Shown here: positions 47,001-57,764 of the stretch, in pieces
Numbering within the stretch: the first letter of the stretch is position 1
Layout: the number at the start of each line of letters is the position of its first letter
Assembly (NCBI GenBank): GCA_015501055.1
Contig: JADNYV010000025.1
Location: forward strand, 272,459 to 336,458
Direction of reading: 5' to 3'
Source: Mucidula mucida
Taxonomy: Eukaryota > Basidiomycota > Agaricomycetes > Agaricales > Physalacriaceae
DNA: 64,000 nucleotides
Made by a program: the position numbers and the translations under genes
The notes under the pieces: model-generated
Databases searched by the model: none
Seen by the model: only the letters and a program-made list of their open reading frames with translations
What the model was told of the DNA's origin: nothing

Positions 47001-47101
47001 AGGGCAGCCACAATCTGAGAAGTGACATTTATCTTCTCCACAGAAGTGAACCGGGTTCCGGGCTCGCGGAACTCTTCGTAAAATGAGGCGTCGACCAGCA
47101 T
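44054..47101 (-). CDS. large multi-exon protein, unrecognised family
   Basis: The start MLVDASFYEEFREPGTRFTS is followed by VTSQIVAALRRLSGEGSPDL and, after introns, DIAAHISTLAIPVIPRSKDM, VLLDLINDIFDSQRHT, a 270-codon exon with YYHDWVYHMASRALLTRLLL, LRDSISKLRKKIDDWYVDDN and SRAYVEGYF-like sequence (RHRAYVEGYFPPKILQEPWG), RLCVERVLRWCRGR joined to HRITAAIVGHLLLSAFQAPN. Later parts are ENLYLPLSCRSDLAYGIGSS and KSAEDMTTWLDNDEQPFICI, ending in an acidic/Arg-rich tail at 44054. The GR-H-R-x-T-A...HLLLSAF arrangement resembles a region I associate with basidiomycete Crinkler-like NTPase proteins, but I find no Walker A motif, so I make no functional claim. It may be more than one gene. Exon joins near 46700-46860 are unresolved. 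Confidence 0.5.
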
Positions 47102-47905
47102 GTTTGGAAAAGGTTGTAGATGTTGATGATAGTGACTTTAGTGGGCATTTAATAGTTGCCTGGGGGGTAACGTAACTCGCTCTTGTCTCAACGTAGACAC
47201 TATTGTGCCCTGAATCCTTTTGTGAACTGCACTTGTTCATGAGAGAAGACAATTGGAAGCCAGCGACGATCCGGCGATGGACGTTGATGTCAGTTTGGTG
47301 TGGATGATCACTCTCATTATCCCACGCACGGACCACCCTCAAAAGTATAAAAACAGGATTCGAGCTTTGTTGTTTCTTTAGATACATACTCGAACAGGAT
47401 CTATTCTATAGAAACTGACCGAGTCTCGCATTTTTATAAATGCCGCATCTCTCAAGTCCAGTCGATGACTTCCACGCTCCCTCGCTCTACAGAGAAATTT
47501 GGCCGCTTTTCGGAGCGGTCTCGAGGACGTTTGGCGATTCCTTTGGGTGTGTTCGTATGAGCCATTCGAAGGTTTTGCCAGCGAGGCGGGCGTATGTCTG
47601 ATGGATTCTTTTGTATGAGGCTATCTGAAGCTTGCCAATGGGCAGCTTCGGGGCTTCCGCAAATGACAATGTTTAGATGTATGTGTTTTTGGTACATTGG
47701 ATTATGAAAATGTGTGGCGTAATTGAAGATACGGTTTCTCAATCGGACGTGTGCTTCTGCAGCGTATTTGGGGGATTCAGTCCACCACTCAACGAAGAAA
47801 TTTTCTATGGTCTGTGCGTGCGAATGTCGCGTCGCACGTGACCAGCGCGTGAAGGCCTCGCCGTCAACGTTCCACCTTCCCCATATACCTCCACCTCCTC
47901 GGAAC

Positions 47906-49077
47906 ATGGAGAACGACGAAATACTTACCAAGGCGTTGTCATTCCAAGAGGCCTTCGGGAGCGCCAACATCCAGCTAGTCCGGAAGATTGATGACCTGAA
48001 CGCAAAGAAACAAGAATTCGAAGGACTTGACACAGATCTACGGGATCCCAGCATCATAGCAGCAGACGTCGCAGCACAGATAGTAAGTGGTCTCTGCCCT
48101 CCTCTTGATGCACACGTCACCTTTTACCAGGGATTCTTTCGCAAACTCAAATTCCAATATCTCGAACAAAACGCCAAAGATAAATACGTGAAATCAATCG
48201 TCAGCAATATCGACGATGCGCCCATTGTCACTGCAGACGACAATCGGGCCCTCCAGGCCTTAAATGAGCAGCGGAAACAAAGACTCAAGGACGCCAAGAC
48301 GCGCTTAGCAGATATCCAGAACAGGATTCGCGAGCTGGCACCGGCGGTTGAGAAAGGTGCGCTTTTGACAATCACGTATCGTTCGTTTCTAACAACTGTA
48401 ACAGACTATGCCCACGTAAAGTCCTCCTCTGCCCAAGCCGCCTCTCTTTCCCAGAAAATCATCGACGCCCGGCTGGCACTGTCGCGTCTCCGCCAAGCGC
48501 ATCCCACCCCACGCTTAACCGAGCAATCCGCCACCCAGACGCTCGCTGAACAGGATGTGCAAATTCAAGAGCTCGACGATGAAAAAGCCACTTTGCAGAA
48601 TAATGTCCGCGAGGTGAAGGACAAGGTCAAGCAGGGCACGCTCCAAGTCGAAGGGCTCAGGATAGAGCGCGCGGAAGTGGAGAAGAGCCTGAAGGTTGAG
48701 GTAGACGATGGCCGATGGCTGCCGTTGTACGACTGGTACGTCGCGCGTAGTCCTTTGTTCATAACACGCTCACGTTTTCCAGGTTCACACAAGCGCTGTC
48801 TGTCCATCGATCCATTATGAACATGGAATCATTGGAAGCGAGCGCCGACAATGAGATTCGTTTGACTTACAGAGTCGACGTCCTCGAACGACGGTCGCGC
48901 ATTGTATCCATCACGCTCATCTTCCTCCCTGGTACACGACAGCTGGCTAGTGTCGAAGTTGGTGGTCTGGATAACACGGACATAGATGTCACAGAGCTCA
49001 TTGACGCTCATGTCCCATCCAATGACGCGCCAGGTGTTATTGCCGCTATCTTAGCGCGCGTCCGAAAGGAGGCGTAA
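47906..49077 (+). CDS. Sos7-like kinetochore coiled-coil protein
   Basis: The start at 47906 gives MENDEILTKALSFQEAFGSA, then NIQLVRKIDDLNAKKQEFEG. After the first intron comes GFFRKLKFQYLEQNAKDKYV, the Sos7 signature, then KSIVSNIDDAPIVTADDNRA. Long coiled coils follow (RLKDAKTRLADIQNRIRELA; EQDVQIQELDDEKATLQNNV; REVKDKVKQGTLQVEGLRIE). After a third intron (GACTG|GTACGT...TTCCAG) come WFTQALSVHRSIMNMESLEA and a compact C-terminal domain to the stop at 49077. In fission yeast Sos7 is a Mis12/Spc7-associated kinetochore component; the role here is by family. The antisense open reading over 47452-48120 is a shadow of this gene. Confidence 0.72.
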
Positions 49078-49550
49078 TTGTCTGTCCTCATCATCTCATA
49101 TATTGTACCATCTCTTTGTATTGTATACCTTACGCACTGAAATGGCCTTGTTCATTCATTTATCTTCCTGATCCTTCAAGCCTGTTTCAAGTTGCGAGGC
49201 GACGTTAAGTATGTCGACGGAGTTCGACTTAGCCAAGTGCAAACGGGACAGCAAAGAGAGATAGCATAGGTGTATATACGTAGAAGAGAGCATAGTGGAA
49301 AGCATTGACTAGCAATAAGAGCGATACGGAGCATGCAAATAACAGTACGAAAACAGTACGAAAGCAGAGAGCATTCAGAGCGTTAACACGACATCACAAA
49401 ACTATGCTATATACAGTGATTTTTGAGCAAAGCAAAGCGATAGCAAATAGCAAGACGAGAGTAAAACAAAGCGACAGCGAGAGAGAAAAAAAGAAACGTT
49501 CAGATACTTCATTACATCACATTACCATCATCTTCATCTTGGAGTTCACT
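49078..49550. other. intergenic region with A/G-rich simple sequence
   Basis: About 470 bp between convergent genes. It contains A/G-rich runs, including a short direct repeat ACAGTACGAAA at 49343-49364 and several CAAAGCGA(T/C)AGC units near 49430-49480. No gene or RNA is supported. Confidence 0.4.
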
Positions 49551-52500
49551 TCAATTTCTGAAGCTGTATGCAAACGGCTGGTGGTCCGTATGCGAGGGTG
49601 GGCGCACGAAGACGTCCGGGAGGTTCTCCTGCTCCATCATGGCACTCCGTGCACGACTAGTGTCCGACCTCGCAAGGTTGTTGATATCGGGCGTTAACTT
49701 GCGCCCTTTGCCCCGAGGCGCAGACAAGTTCAGCGGTTGCACCTTCTTCCTGCTGCCATCTGGCGGAGGACTGGCATTGAGATCCCGATTCTGTAACAAT
49801 GAGAGCGGGCGCAGACCCTGCTGTGGCGGTGAAGGAGTTGTTGATTTTGGAGACTTCTTCTTTGGCATAAGAGGACGAACAGCTCGCACGAAAGAGTGCA
49901 TCCTGGTGACGGCGTTCGAAGGCTCTGCGCGCTGCTGTGCTGGTGGGACCGCATTTTCATCCGACTTGATATAAACAATGCTCGAACGGCGCTTCTCTCT
50001 GGTGGTACGAGGTGCAGGGATGCGAGTAGGCAAAGGGGTTGCTTCGTCTCTTCCTGCTGTTTCATATCGGCCCGCGCGATTATTGTGCGGAGTGCTCTCG
50101 GCCAGAGGGCCATCTCCATCTTCGATGGCTCTCGTGAAAGAGATTCCGTCAATGTCCTTGTCGAACTCGAAGAGAGTAACAGTGGAAGCGGCGGAGGGCA
50201 ACGGTGTGTCGATCGTGACCATGGAGTTAGGGGCCGTATCAACATTGTGAGGTACCTCCGCGCGCAGTCCAAGCGAGCGAGTAGAAAGAGTCCGAGCGAG
50301 ATTGGCACCTTGACGCTCTTCGTGAACGACCTGGAGACCACCAGTCGCGGTAGGAAGGTAGTTGGGAACAGAATCAGCACCGAATACAGTGTTGCGGCGT
50401 CCGACATCCATGTTGCTAGCAGGCGCCGTGTAAGTTTCCAACACACGGCCGATTTCTACAGCCAAAGAGTGTATACCATCCTTGCCGAGTCCGAGGCTAG
50501 TAGGCAGATGAGAACATATTTTCCACAGAAGAGGAATGAAACTAACCTGGGCAGGCTAAAGTGAGCCCTCTTGTGAGACTCCTTCCTAGCCTTGGCCATT
50601 GCAGCTTTCGTCCTTGCCGGGGTCGAATGGAATTGGGGGGACGAAAAATCCACGTCCTCTGGACTTTCGTGGCCAAATTCACCCATGGTCAATTTGCGTC
50701 CAGTCTTCTTGGTACCTTTCCCTCTCGCGGTCCAATCTTTCTCTTTAATCTTCATATCCTTTCCAACCTTCAAACCCGGAACAAGGATAGGAAGAACGCC
50801 GGCAGTAAGAGCATCGATCTCATTCAAATCATCCACAGCGCCGAACGAAAAGCCTGATGAATAAGACTTCTGATGTTTAGCAAGACGTGCTGCGCGGACA
50901 CTTGGCGGAGTTGGAGGAAGAGGGAAAGCAGGTGGAGGACTAGGCGCATATCCACGCGGTTCTGTCGGAGTACACGGCTCCAGGACGGACGACACTGACC
51001 GAGTTCTGAGATGGCTTTTCGAGACACGACGGACAGCAGAAGTTAGGCCTTCGTCGATGTCGAGGTCAACGTCCTCGAGAGGAGCTTCCCCATCTACATC
51101 AAGTCCCTGTTTTTCAGGAGATGCGGAAACCAGCATAGTTCTGGCCAAAGTCGAATAATGGCGCTGTGCAATCATGATCTGCGACGCATACGCCATACTA
51201 GCATCACCTCCAGAGAGGTGAGAGCTAGCCTTTGAGTCCTTGCGGATGCGACCGAACTGGTGGCTTGTTTCCGACTGAGGTGTGTTGTGAACAGAAGGTG
51301 ACAGAGAAGAATCATCCATCCGAAGAGAAATGGGCGGCGAGCGCTGCGGTTCGTCGTTGTCTTCGATTGGGAGCACAGAGAGCTTGGGACGGGGTGCCAT
51401 CATACCCAGAGCGCGACCAACTTTACTCTTGCCCTCGACAGCATCACCGTTAGTGATCCAAACGTCGCCGCTGCGTCTTCCTTCGACCATAGTAGCATTT
51501 GTGCTTGTACTACGCTTGTACTCGCTCGAAAACATAGCTGTAGGGGTACCTGCAATGGGAGAAGGGCCGCGTAGAAGGTTCGTTGGAAGCTCTCCCCGAA
51601 TGTCAAATAAGCCGGAAGGAATAGGAATGGGTGATCGCAACAAGATATTCAAGGCCAGGATGGGGGACGACATCGTCAAGGAAAGGATGAGTAGGATGGA
51701 AGAAATAGCTGAGGGAGAACTGCCGTCAACGACATTGATAAGGTACGGGTAGGAAAGACCCTATAAAAGGCTCATGAGCAATGTTCAATTTAAGAGCACG
51801 GAATAGACAAACCATGGGAATCCAGATCATCAACAACCAAGCGACCCCACGATAAACCGAAATGTCCAATTGCGTACCAGAAGTAGCAGCTAGGCTCATG
51901 AGATTCTTTTCTGCGTCCTGGGGAGCATATCCGTAGCCACCAAGGACTTGCGCGCTAGCCATTGCAGGCGTGGCAGGGGGAGAGACATCTGTTCCGGACG
52001 GAAGTAGATTGGTGTGTACGTTCGTCGTACTTCCATTAGGCGTTGAACATCCCTCCGACAAATCATCTCTCAGAGTAGCAGGGAACGACCATGCTGACGG
52101 GGTGATATGGGAGCCGTTGGTAGACGTCAACCAAGAAGTCTGGGATCCCAATCTTTGCCGAGGGTGTTCAGGAAGTAACGGCGAAGGGCTCTCCCGTCTG
52201 AAAGGATCCGGATCACTCATCGGGGCCGTTGTGGGAGAGAACTGCCCATAAACAGAAGGGAGAGGGGGGACGGGAGGAACATTATTCACGTTCGGGGTAG
52301 AGGAACCAAACCAAAACGACGACTTTGCCGGGACAGACGGGTTACGGGGCCCTTGAGGGCGACCCCCATGTCCATAATTTGATGTGGTTGCAGTGTGATG
52401 AGTGGAGAACGACCATCCAGATACAGATCCATGGTTAGAACCGTGGCCACCGGCGGTGGAGGTAATCCAAGATGCACCATCTCTGATAGCGTCTATATCT

Positions 52501-53252
52501 TCTGTGGCGAACGATGGACGGGGCTTCTGTTCGATCTGCCAAGAATCGTGCTCCTCCGGGATGGATGCAAGATTACGCTTGATGATGAGGAGAGTGCCAA
52601 CGAGACACCCAAAGGCCACGCTGCTGAGTACAGCAATAGTAGATGAGTAGGCAAGGAGCCCAGTGAAAAGAGTGCCAACGCCAACGCCGGAGAGAACGCC
52701 GGCGATAGATGTGGAAGTGATGATGAGAAGAGCAGTAGGCGCCCAGAGCATCCAATGTTTGGTGCCGAAGGACACAGAGCGACCCATGCGAACGTGGAGG
52801 AGGGTGATTGCAGCGACCATGAGAAGGCAGGTCTGTCTGACCGTCAGTGCGAGCCAAACTCGTACAGAGGCGGCAGGGTCAATGATAATAGCCAATCCAG
52901 ATGGACCTCCAAGTGTTTCCGTGAGGACCTGCCATACGATCATGGCGAGGGCGAGCAGGTCGAGAGATGCGAGCCAAATGTGACTGCTAAGAAGTTAGCG
53001 GCGGTTTCCCACATCGTGGTAGAGCGCACCTCTTGTCAGCTGGAGATAAAGAGCGAAAGTTAGGAAGACCGAATTCAGACTGCAAAGTTGGTCAGGGACA
53101 TGGTAACCAGCTGAAAAAAGGCGACAAACTGGAGCAACACGTCTACTCAACGGATGGGGCGGCAGAATAGGAATGACAATGCGAAGGATAACAAATGCAG
53201 AGCATAAGAAGGAAAAAAAGGCGAGAGCAAGAGACGGGATAAGGGGAATCAT
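49551..53252 (-). CDS. multi-pass membrane protein with long disordered cytosolic tail
   Basis: The start MIPLIPSLALAFFSFLCSAF is a membrane segment. Small exons add EFGLPNFRSLSPADKS and HIWLASLDLLALAMIVWQVL, then LALTVRQTCLLMVAAITLLH, MLWAPTALLIITSTSIAGVL and AVLSSVAFGCLVGTLLIIKR: about six spans followed by a Ser/Pro-rich loop of some 200 residues. ISVYRGVAWLLMIWIPM joins over an intron (ending TTTTATAG near 51768) to GLSYPYLINVVDG and ISSILLILSLT, two more spans. The rest (about 700 residues) is disordered, with GRALGMMAPRPKLSVLPIED, TPTEPRGYAPSPPPAFPLPP, basic KRAHFSLPR and EFDKDIDGISFTRAIEDGDG, ending at 49551. I know no named family; the layout resembles fungus-specific sensor-like membrane proteins. 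Probably plasma-membrane; function unknown. Confidence 0.7.
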
Positions 53253-54850
53253 GTTGGTTAGGGTGAGAGGTGGATTCGATGGCGTGAGGGCGTCGTGCGT
53301 GTGGGCGTAATGCCCGTTGGTCGTTGAGAACGTGAGTCTTGAACGTGGGTCCTGGTTGAACCGTGAAAACCGTCGAATGAGCGGGACGGGAGCAACTTTG
53401 TTTGGTCAATGTTTGATTTTATTAGACCCCTAGAACCAAACAAACCGTTAGCGTGGTAGGATCACGTGCGCGTGTTATTTCTGGTCGACTCCTTGTTCTC
53501 GATTTGCTCTATTCTGAGTCTCCGGCATTTCGAACTCTTGGCTTCGACGCTCTCTACGAGACTGCTTCGCGTTCCATTAAATCAGGATATGCACGTCTTC
53601 TGAACCGTAAACCGTAAGAAACTCCAGTCAACGCTCATAGCAAGTTCCTCAACATTTCTTCAAGAATTTCACTGGTAGAACTCTCCAGCTCTCCAATGTG
53701 ATTATAGCATGCTTCTATATCTCTATTCAAGCACGAGTACTCAATCATTTTCTGGAAGTTTGCCAGCAGTCATATAGGGCAACGCCATAGATTCAGACTG
53801 CGAGGTGAGCTGGTAAGTTTTTTGCTTCTTCGAGTGCATAAAATATACCCAAAATTTCGGAGGTTCTCAAGCACGTCAATTGAACCAAGCGCTAAGCGAC
53901 ATCACAACTCTATTGTTCTTGTATTCCTATCTGGGAATGTGGTTGATTCCTTCCAAAGAATGCTCATCCCTTCAATTTATCGGCATGCGACTTGAAGGTG
54001 CGCTGTTTGAGCGCCAATGCCTCCTCGAATTGATTAACCCTTGTCAGTGTACCCTAGTGAAAATCAATCAGAGGAGATCAGAGGCATTTCATTCCGCCTC
54101 GTTCCGTTCCTTGTCTTCGAAGGATCGCTATCCTACTAACACTCGCACGTGGTTCCCTGAAATTAACATGACACAGAAAGGGTTTACAGTGTTCTCCGCG
54201 CGCAATCTCCTGAAAGAATGTCTTTGTTCTACGGTTGCACATCACAGCATATGTGCTTGTCTGATACGTCACCAGATCTTCAGCGATTTCCCCTCAGTTG
54301 ATTCGTTTCGTCGAAGGCGAGTTACTTGATCTCTTCACCTTTCACCGTCTTCGGTAACTGATCGGTATCTGCTGCCATGCCCGACTGTATTGCCACAGAT
54401 CAACACTGTCGCGCTTCCACTGAAGCCGTACGTCCCTAGAATAACTCATGTATTAGGGCTTTTCCTGCCATATATTGTTGAACCTCAGAACAAAGCTAGA
54501 AACCCGATGGGTCTCTAGTAGTTCCTCCAAAAGGACGCGCGACTCGTGGAGATACAGGCCCCGCGATGTCCACTGAGCTGGGAACGTGGACCCACACTAG
54601 CACAAGGACAATAGCAAGCGACATCACAACCCCATCAACTACTCGATGCCTTGTTCTTGTATTCCTATCCGGGGCAGAGGAACGCGTCAGAGATTCACTG
54701 CTTTCCCAAACTTTTCCTTTTCATCAGCTCTGAGTCCATTACATCGTCCGGACCCTGTGGACACCCACATATTCGTTTCTTTCTCTTTCCTACCCGGAGG
54801 CCATACTAGTAGCTGGCACTGGTGCCCCCTCGCATTCCGCCCTTGTCGAG
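53253..54850. other. intergenic region with a dispersed duplication
   Basis: Roughly 1.6 kb between divergent genes. It contains two related segments, 53886-53930 and 54613-54672, both reading AGCGACATCACAAC followed by TTGTTCTTGTATTCCTATC, about 730 bp apart. The open reading at 53880-54329 has no recognisable motif. The region must include the promoters of the genes starting at 53252 and 54851. No transposon ORF is visible. Confidence 0.45.
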
Positions 54851-56068
54851 ATGAAGTGCCGCGCGCTTTCGCTACTCATTGGCTCAAGTCTCTCCGCTGT
54901 ACAGGCTCTGAAGAACATCTCGGTCGATGATACGAACCTCGACATGGTTCAGTACAACGGTGGTCCTTGGGAAAAGATCATGTTATCGTTGAATGATGGA
55001 GGCAGCCACCGGCTGGGCACTGACCTGAACGCTTCTGCGACGTTCACTTTTACTGGTAAAACTTCTTCACTTTCCCGCCACACGAAAAGATAATGAACCA
55101 ATCTCTAGGAGTCGCCGTATACTACGTTAGCGCCTTATGGCCCTATTCCGTGAATACGACTCTCAAACTAGACGATCAGGATCCAGAGCAACTCAACCTC
55201 ACGGACCCTATGGCCTCTCCTGCAGATGGTGGCTCAGCGTCAACGTCGTACGCCGTTCACTGGGGGCGCACAGGACTGTCGAACACATCACACGAGCTTG
55301 TCATTTCTACGACCGCCGATCAGGAATACCCTTGGACTGTAGTTGATGGCTTCATGTAAGCAATGGTCTTCTTATGATAAGCGCCTGACTGAAACACGCC
55401 ACGAAAGTTACACTATCGACAACAGCGAAGACGCGAAGTCGACGTCGACCGACGCGTCGAGCGATGCAAATATAACTGCTATCATAATCGGCGTAGCTAT
55501 CGGGGCGCTAACGTTGCTCATCGCTGTTGGCCTCGCCATCTTCTGCTGGCGGCGTCGCAGAAACGCCCAGCGCCGCGCCCAACAACAGCCTGTCGAAGAC
55601 GACCCGTGGCGCAGCGTGCTACCCCCTGCTACAAGTGATCCTCCCTCAGTATCCCAACTTAATGCCATGGGTGTTACACAATCAACATACACTCCTTTGA
55701 CCCCCGACGACGCCTCAGTACCCAACACGAGTGTGTCTTCCACCCACCGCCTAGTTCACGCGAGGACGGAAAGTACGACAAGCGTGTCCGAGTTCAACCC
55801 ATACGACCGCCCCGTGACGTACGCCACATCCTCTACCTCGAGCGCCACAAACAACGCCGGATACGGTGCAGGCACGAACTTGAACTTTGCTGGCCTCGGC
55901 GCCGGAGGCTTGATTGTATCTAATCCAGCTCCCGCGGCATCGTCTTCCGACGCGAACACAGCCATGATGCAGCGTTACGTGGATGAAAAACGTGCTCAGA
56001 CCTTGGCGCTGCAAGATAATGCTATGCCTTTGCCTCCACCATCGTATTCTGCTAGCATGGAGAAATGA
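54851..56068 (+). CDS. single-pass membrane glycoprotein with signal peptide
   Basis: The start MKCRALSLLIGSSLSAVQAL is a signal peptide. The ectodomain holds ISVDDTNLDMVQYNGGPWEK and several N-glycosylation sites (NAS, NTT, NLT, NTS), with GVAVYYVSALWPYSVNTTLK and SNTSHELVISTTADQEYPWT across introns. A Ser/Thr/Asp-rich stalk follows, then one span TAIIIGVAIGALTLLIAVGL, stop-transfer CWRRRRNAQRRAQQQ and a disordered tail ending ASMEK at 56068. This architecture (lectin-like ectodomain, single span, basic stop, Pro/Ser tail) is a large fungal class of unnamed surface proteins. Function unknown. The start is clear from the signal peptide. Confidence 0.8.
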
Positions 56069-56359
56069 TTTATGAATATGTTGCATTCTGCTTTCGTTGG
56101 ACACTTGTGATGCTCACTTACTTTTGAGATATGCCGGTTGCTTCGCTGGCCAAACAGCCTGACTTTGCTACGAGATTATTTACCGTCTGGACAGTCACCA
56201 TCTTTGTTGTATCTTATCAAATCCTTGTTCGAAATTCCGTGGGCCCCACTCAAGTGCATCCTCCCCACCGTCTATTTAGTGTTACAAAAATGGTACATTG
56301 TTGTGTTGAATTCTACCGTTGTACTGTACTTGAGTGGATATAGTAGTCTTTGTCCAAAA

Positions 56360-57764
56360 TTACAATTCTCCCACCTTCTTGACACCCACCACCACTCTTT
56401 CATTGCGTCTCCAGAATTCAACCAGTATTTCGGCTACACCTGTCGGGTCATCTTCGTGTAACATATGCCCCACTCCTGGAACAACTGCCAACTGGAATTT
56501 GCCCTGCATCTGCCCAATCATAAGCTCTTTATCTAAGCGATCCGTTCCCGCGAGCACCAGCAGGCGCGCCGTACGACACGTTAAGAAACGTGAAGAGAGA
56601 CCCTCGAACCAACCTAAACAGTCAAAATCGTTGGCATCTTTAAAAGGGCAGTATCGTACTTCTCCAATATGGTGCCGTAGATCTCAGAGGAGTGCGCCAA
56701 ATGTATTTCGACACTAACGGCGATTGTGAATCTGAAGGCTTGATGATTGTCGGGATTGATACACGAGCAGAATTAGCATTCCTCAGAGTCTTCATGTTCA
56801 AGTGCCACTCTATAGCTTCCTCTGGGCTATCAAATCCGTCAGGACGTGCGTTTAAAAGGCTGTTCATGTGGGGTAGCGCATCGAGGGCAGAACCTGAAAA
56901 GTGAAGAGTCAATTGAACATAGCAGAGAGTGACGAGGTGGGAGACCTTCGACAACATCTAGTACAACAACGCCTGCGACGCGATATTTGGCTTCCAGAAG
57001 CATAGGGCAGGAGCGTACAATCACTGAGCCACCCATACTATGCCCTATAAGCTGTCACGCGTGTGAAGAACAGAAAATTCAGGACGATTTCAAGTACTAA
57101 CCAATAATGTCGGCGCCTTGGCCGTATCTGCGAACACCGACTTGACAACTTCTGTGAAGTCTTGCACAAGGACGTCGATCGAGAGATCTCCATCGTCCGT
57201 GTCGCCTATGGCAGTCGTCCGTCCTCCATGTATCTTTCAGGTTTCTATGTACATGCAAGAAAGTGCGTCAATAACTCACCATGTCTCCGCGCGTCAATGG
57301 ATAGAACGCCACATTCGCCTTGTGTCATATCAGCGATCTCTTTCGCAACGCAAGCAAAGCTAAGTCCAGAGTACCCCGCGCCATGATGACAGACCATCAC
57401 AGTTCCATTGGCGAATTTGGGAGGCGTGTAGTACACTCGGCAGTCGAGACCACGCGACGGCACCTCAACCATCACTGCTTCGGCAAAGAACGTGGAGGCA
57501 TTTATTGGCGCGAGAGCGGGATTTGGAGCTGGTTTGCTTTTGGAGCTAGCGTGGCTGCGCGGCCTGACAGAACGTTCAATTTTCATAACTTGGATGGGAC
57601 AATCAGACAGACATTGCAGGTGGTCCAAGGCCTCGTCCTGGAAGGGAACCAAGAGAGTCGCCAGATTCCTCGTCTTCGTCACCCTCGCCTTCATAGTTTC
57701 CAGGTAATGTAGCAGGTAGTTTGGCCATCCGAGCACTCATTGCAGAACGATATAGATCAGACAT
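56360..57764 (-). CDS. PPE1: Protein phosphatase methylesterase 1
   Basis: Serine hydrolase that removes the C-terminal methyl ester from the PP2A catalytic subunit. The start at 57764 gives MSDLYRSAMSARMAKLPATL, then the acidic EGEGDEDEESGDSLG. A 49-nt intron joins GPPAM to PRSHASSKSKPAPNPALAPI. The fold follows: FAEAVMVEVPSRGLDCRVYY, GTVMVCHHGAGYSGLSFACV (oxyanion HHGAG), CGVLSIDARRHG, then LIGHSMGGSVIVRSC with the catalytic Ser and VAGVVVLDVVEG. EEAIEWHLNMKTLRNANSAR and VLAGTDRLDKELMIGQMQGK follow, and VVPGVGHMLHEDDP carries the catalytic His. The stop is TAA at 56360-56362. Nothing essential is missing. Eight or so introns. Confidence 0.92.

Noticed and set aside
47452..48120. Long minus-strand open reading over the 5' part of SOS7
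   Set aside because: Low-complexity and motif-free; the plus strand there codes the clear Sos7-like protein with matching introns.
49896..50564. 222-codon plus-strand reading within the membrane-protein gene
   Set aside because: It is antisense to the disordered tail of a gene with a consistent exon structure; its sequence is Arg/Ser-rich without motifs.
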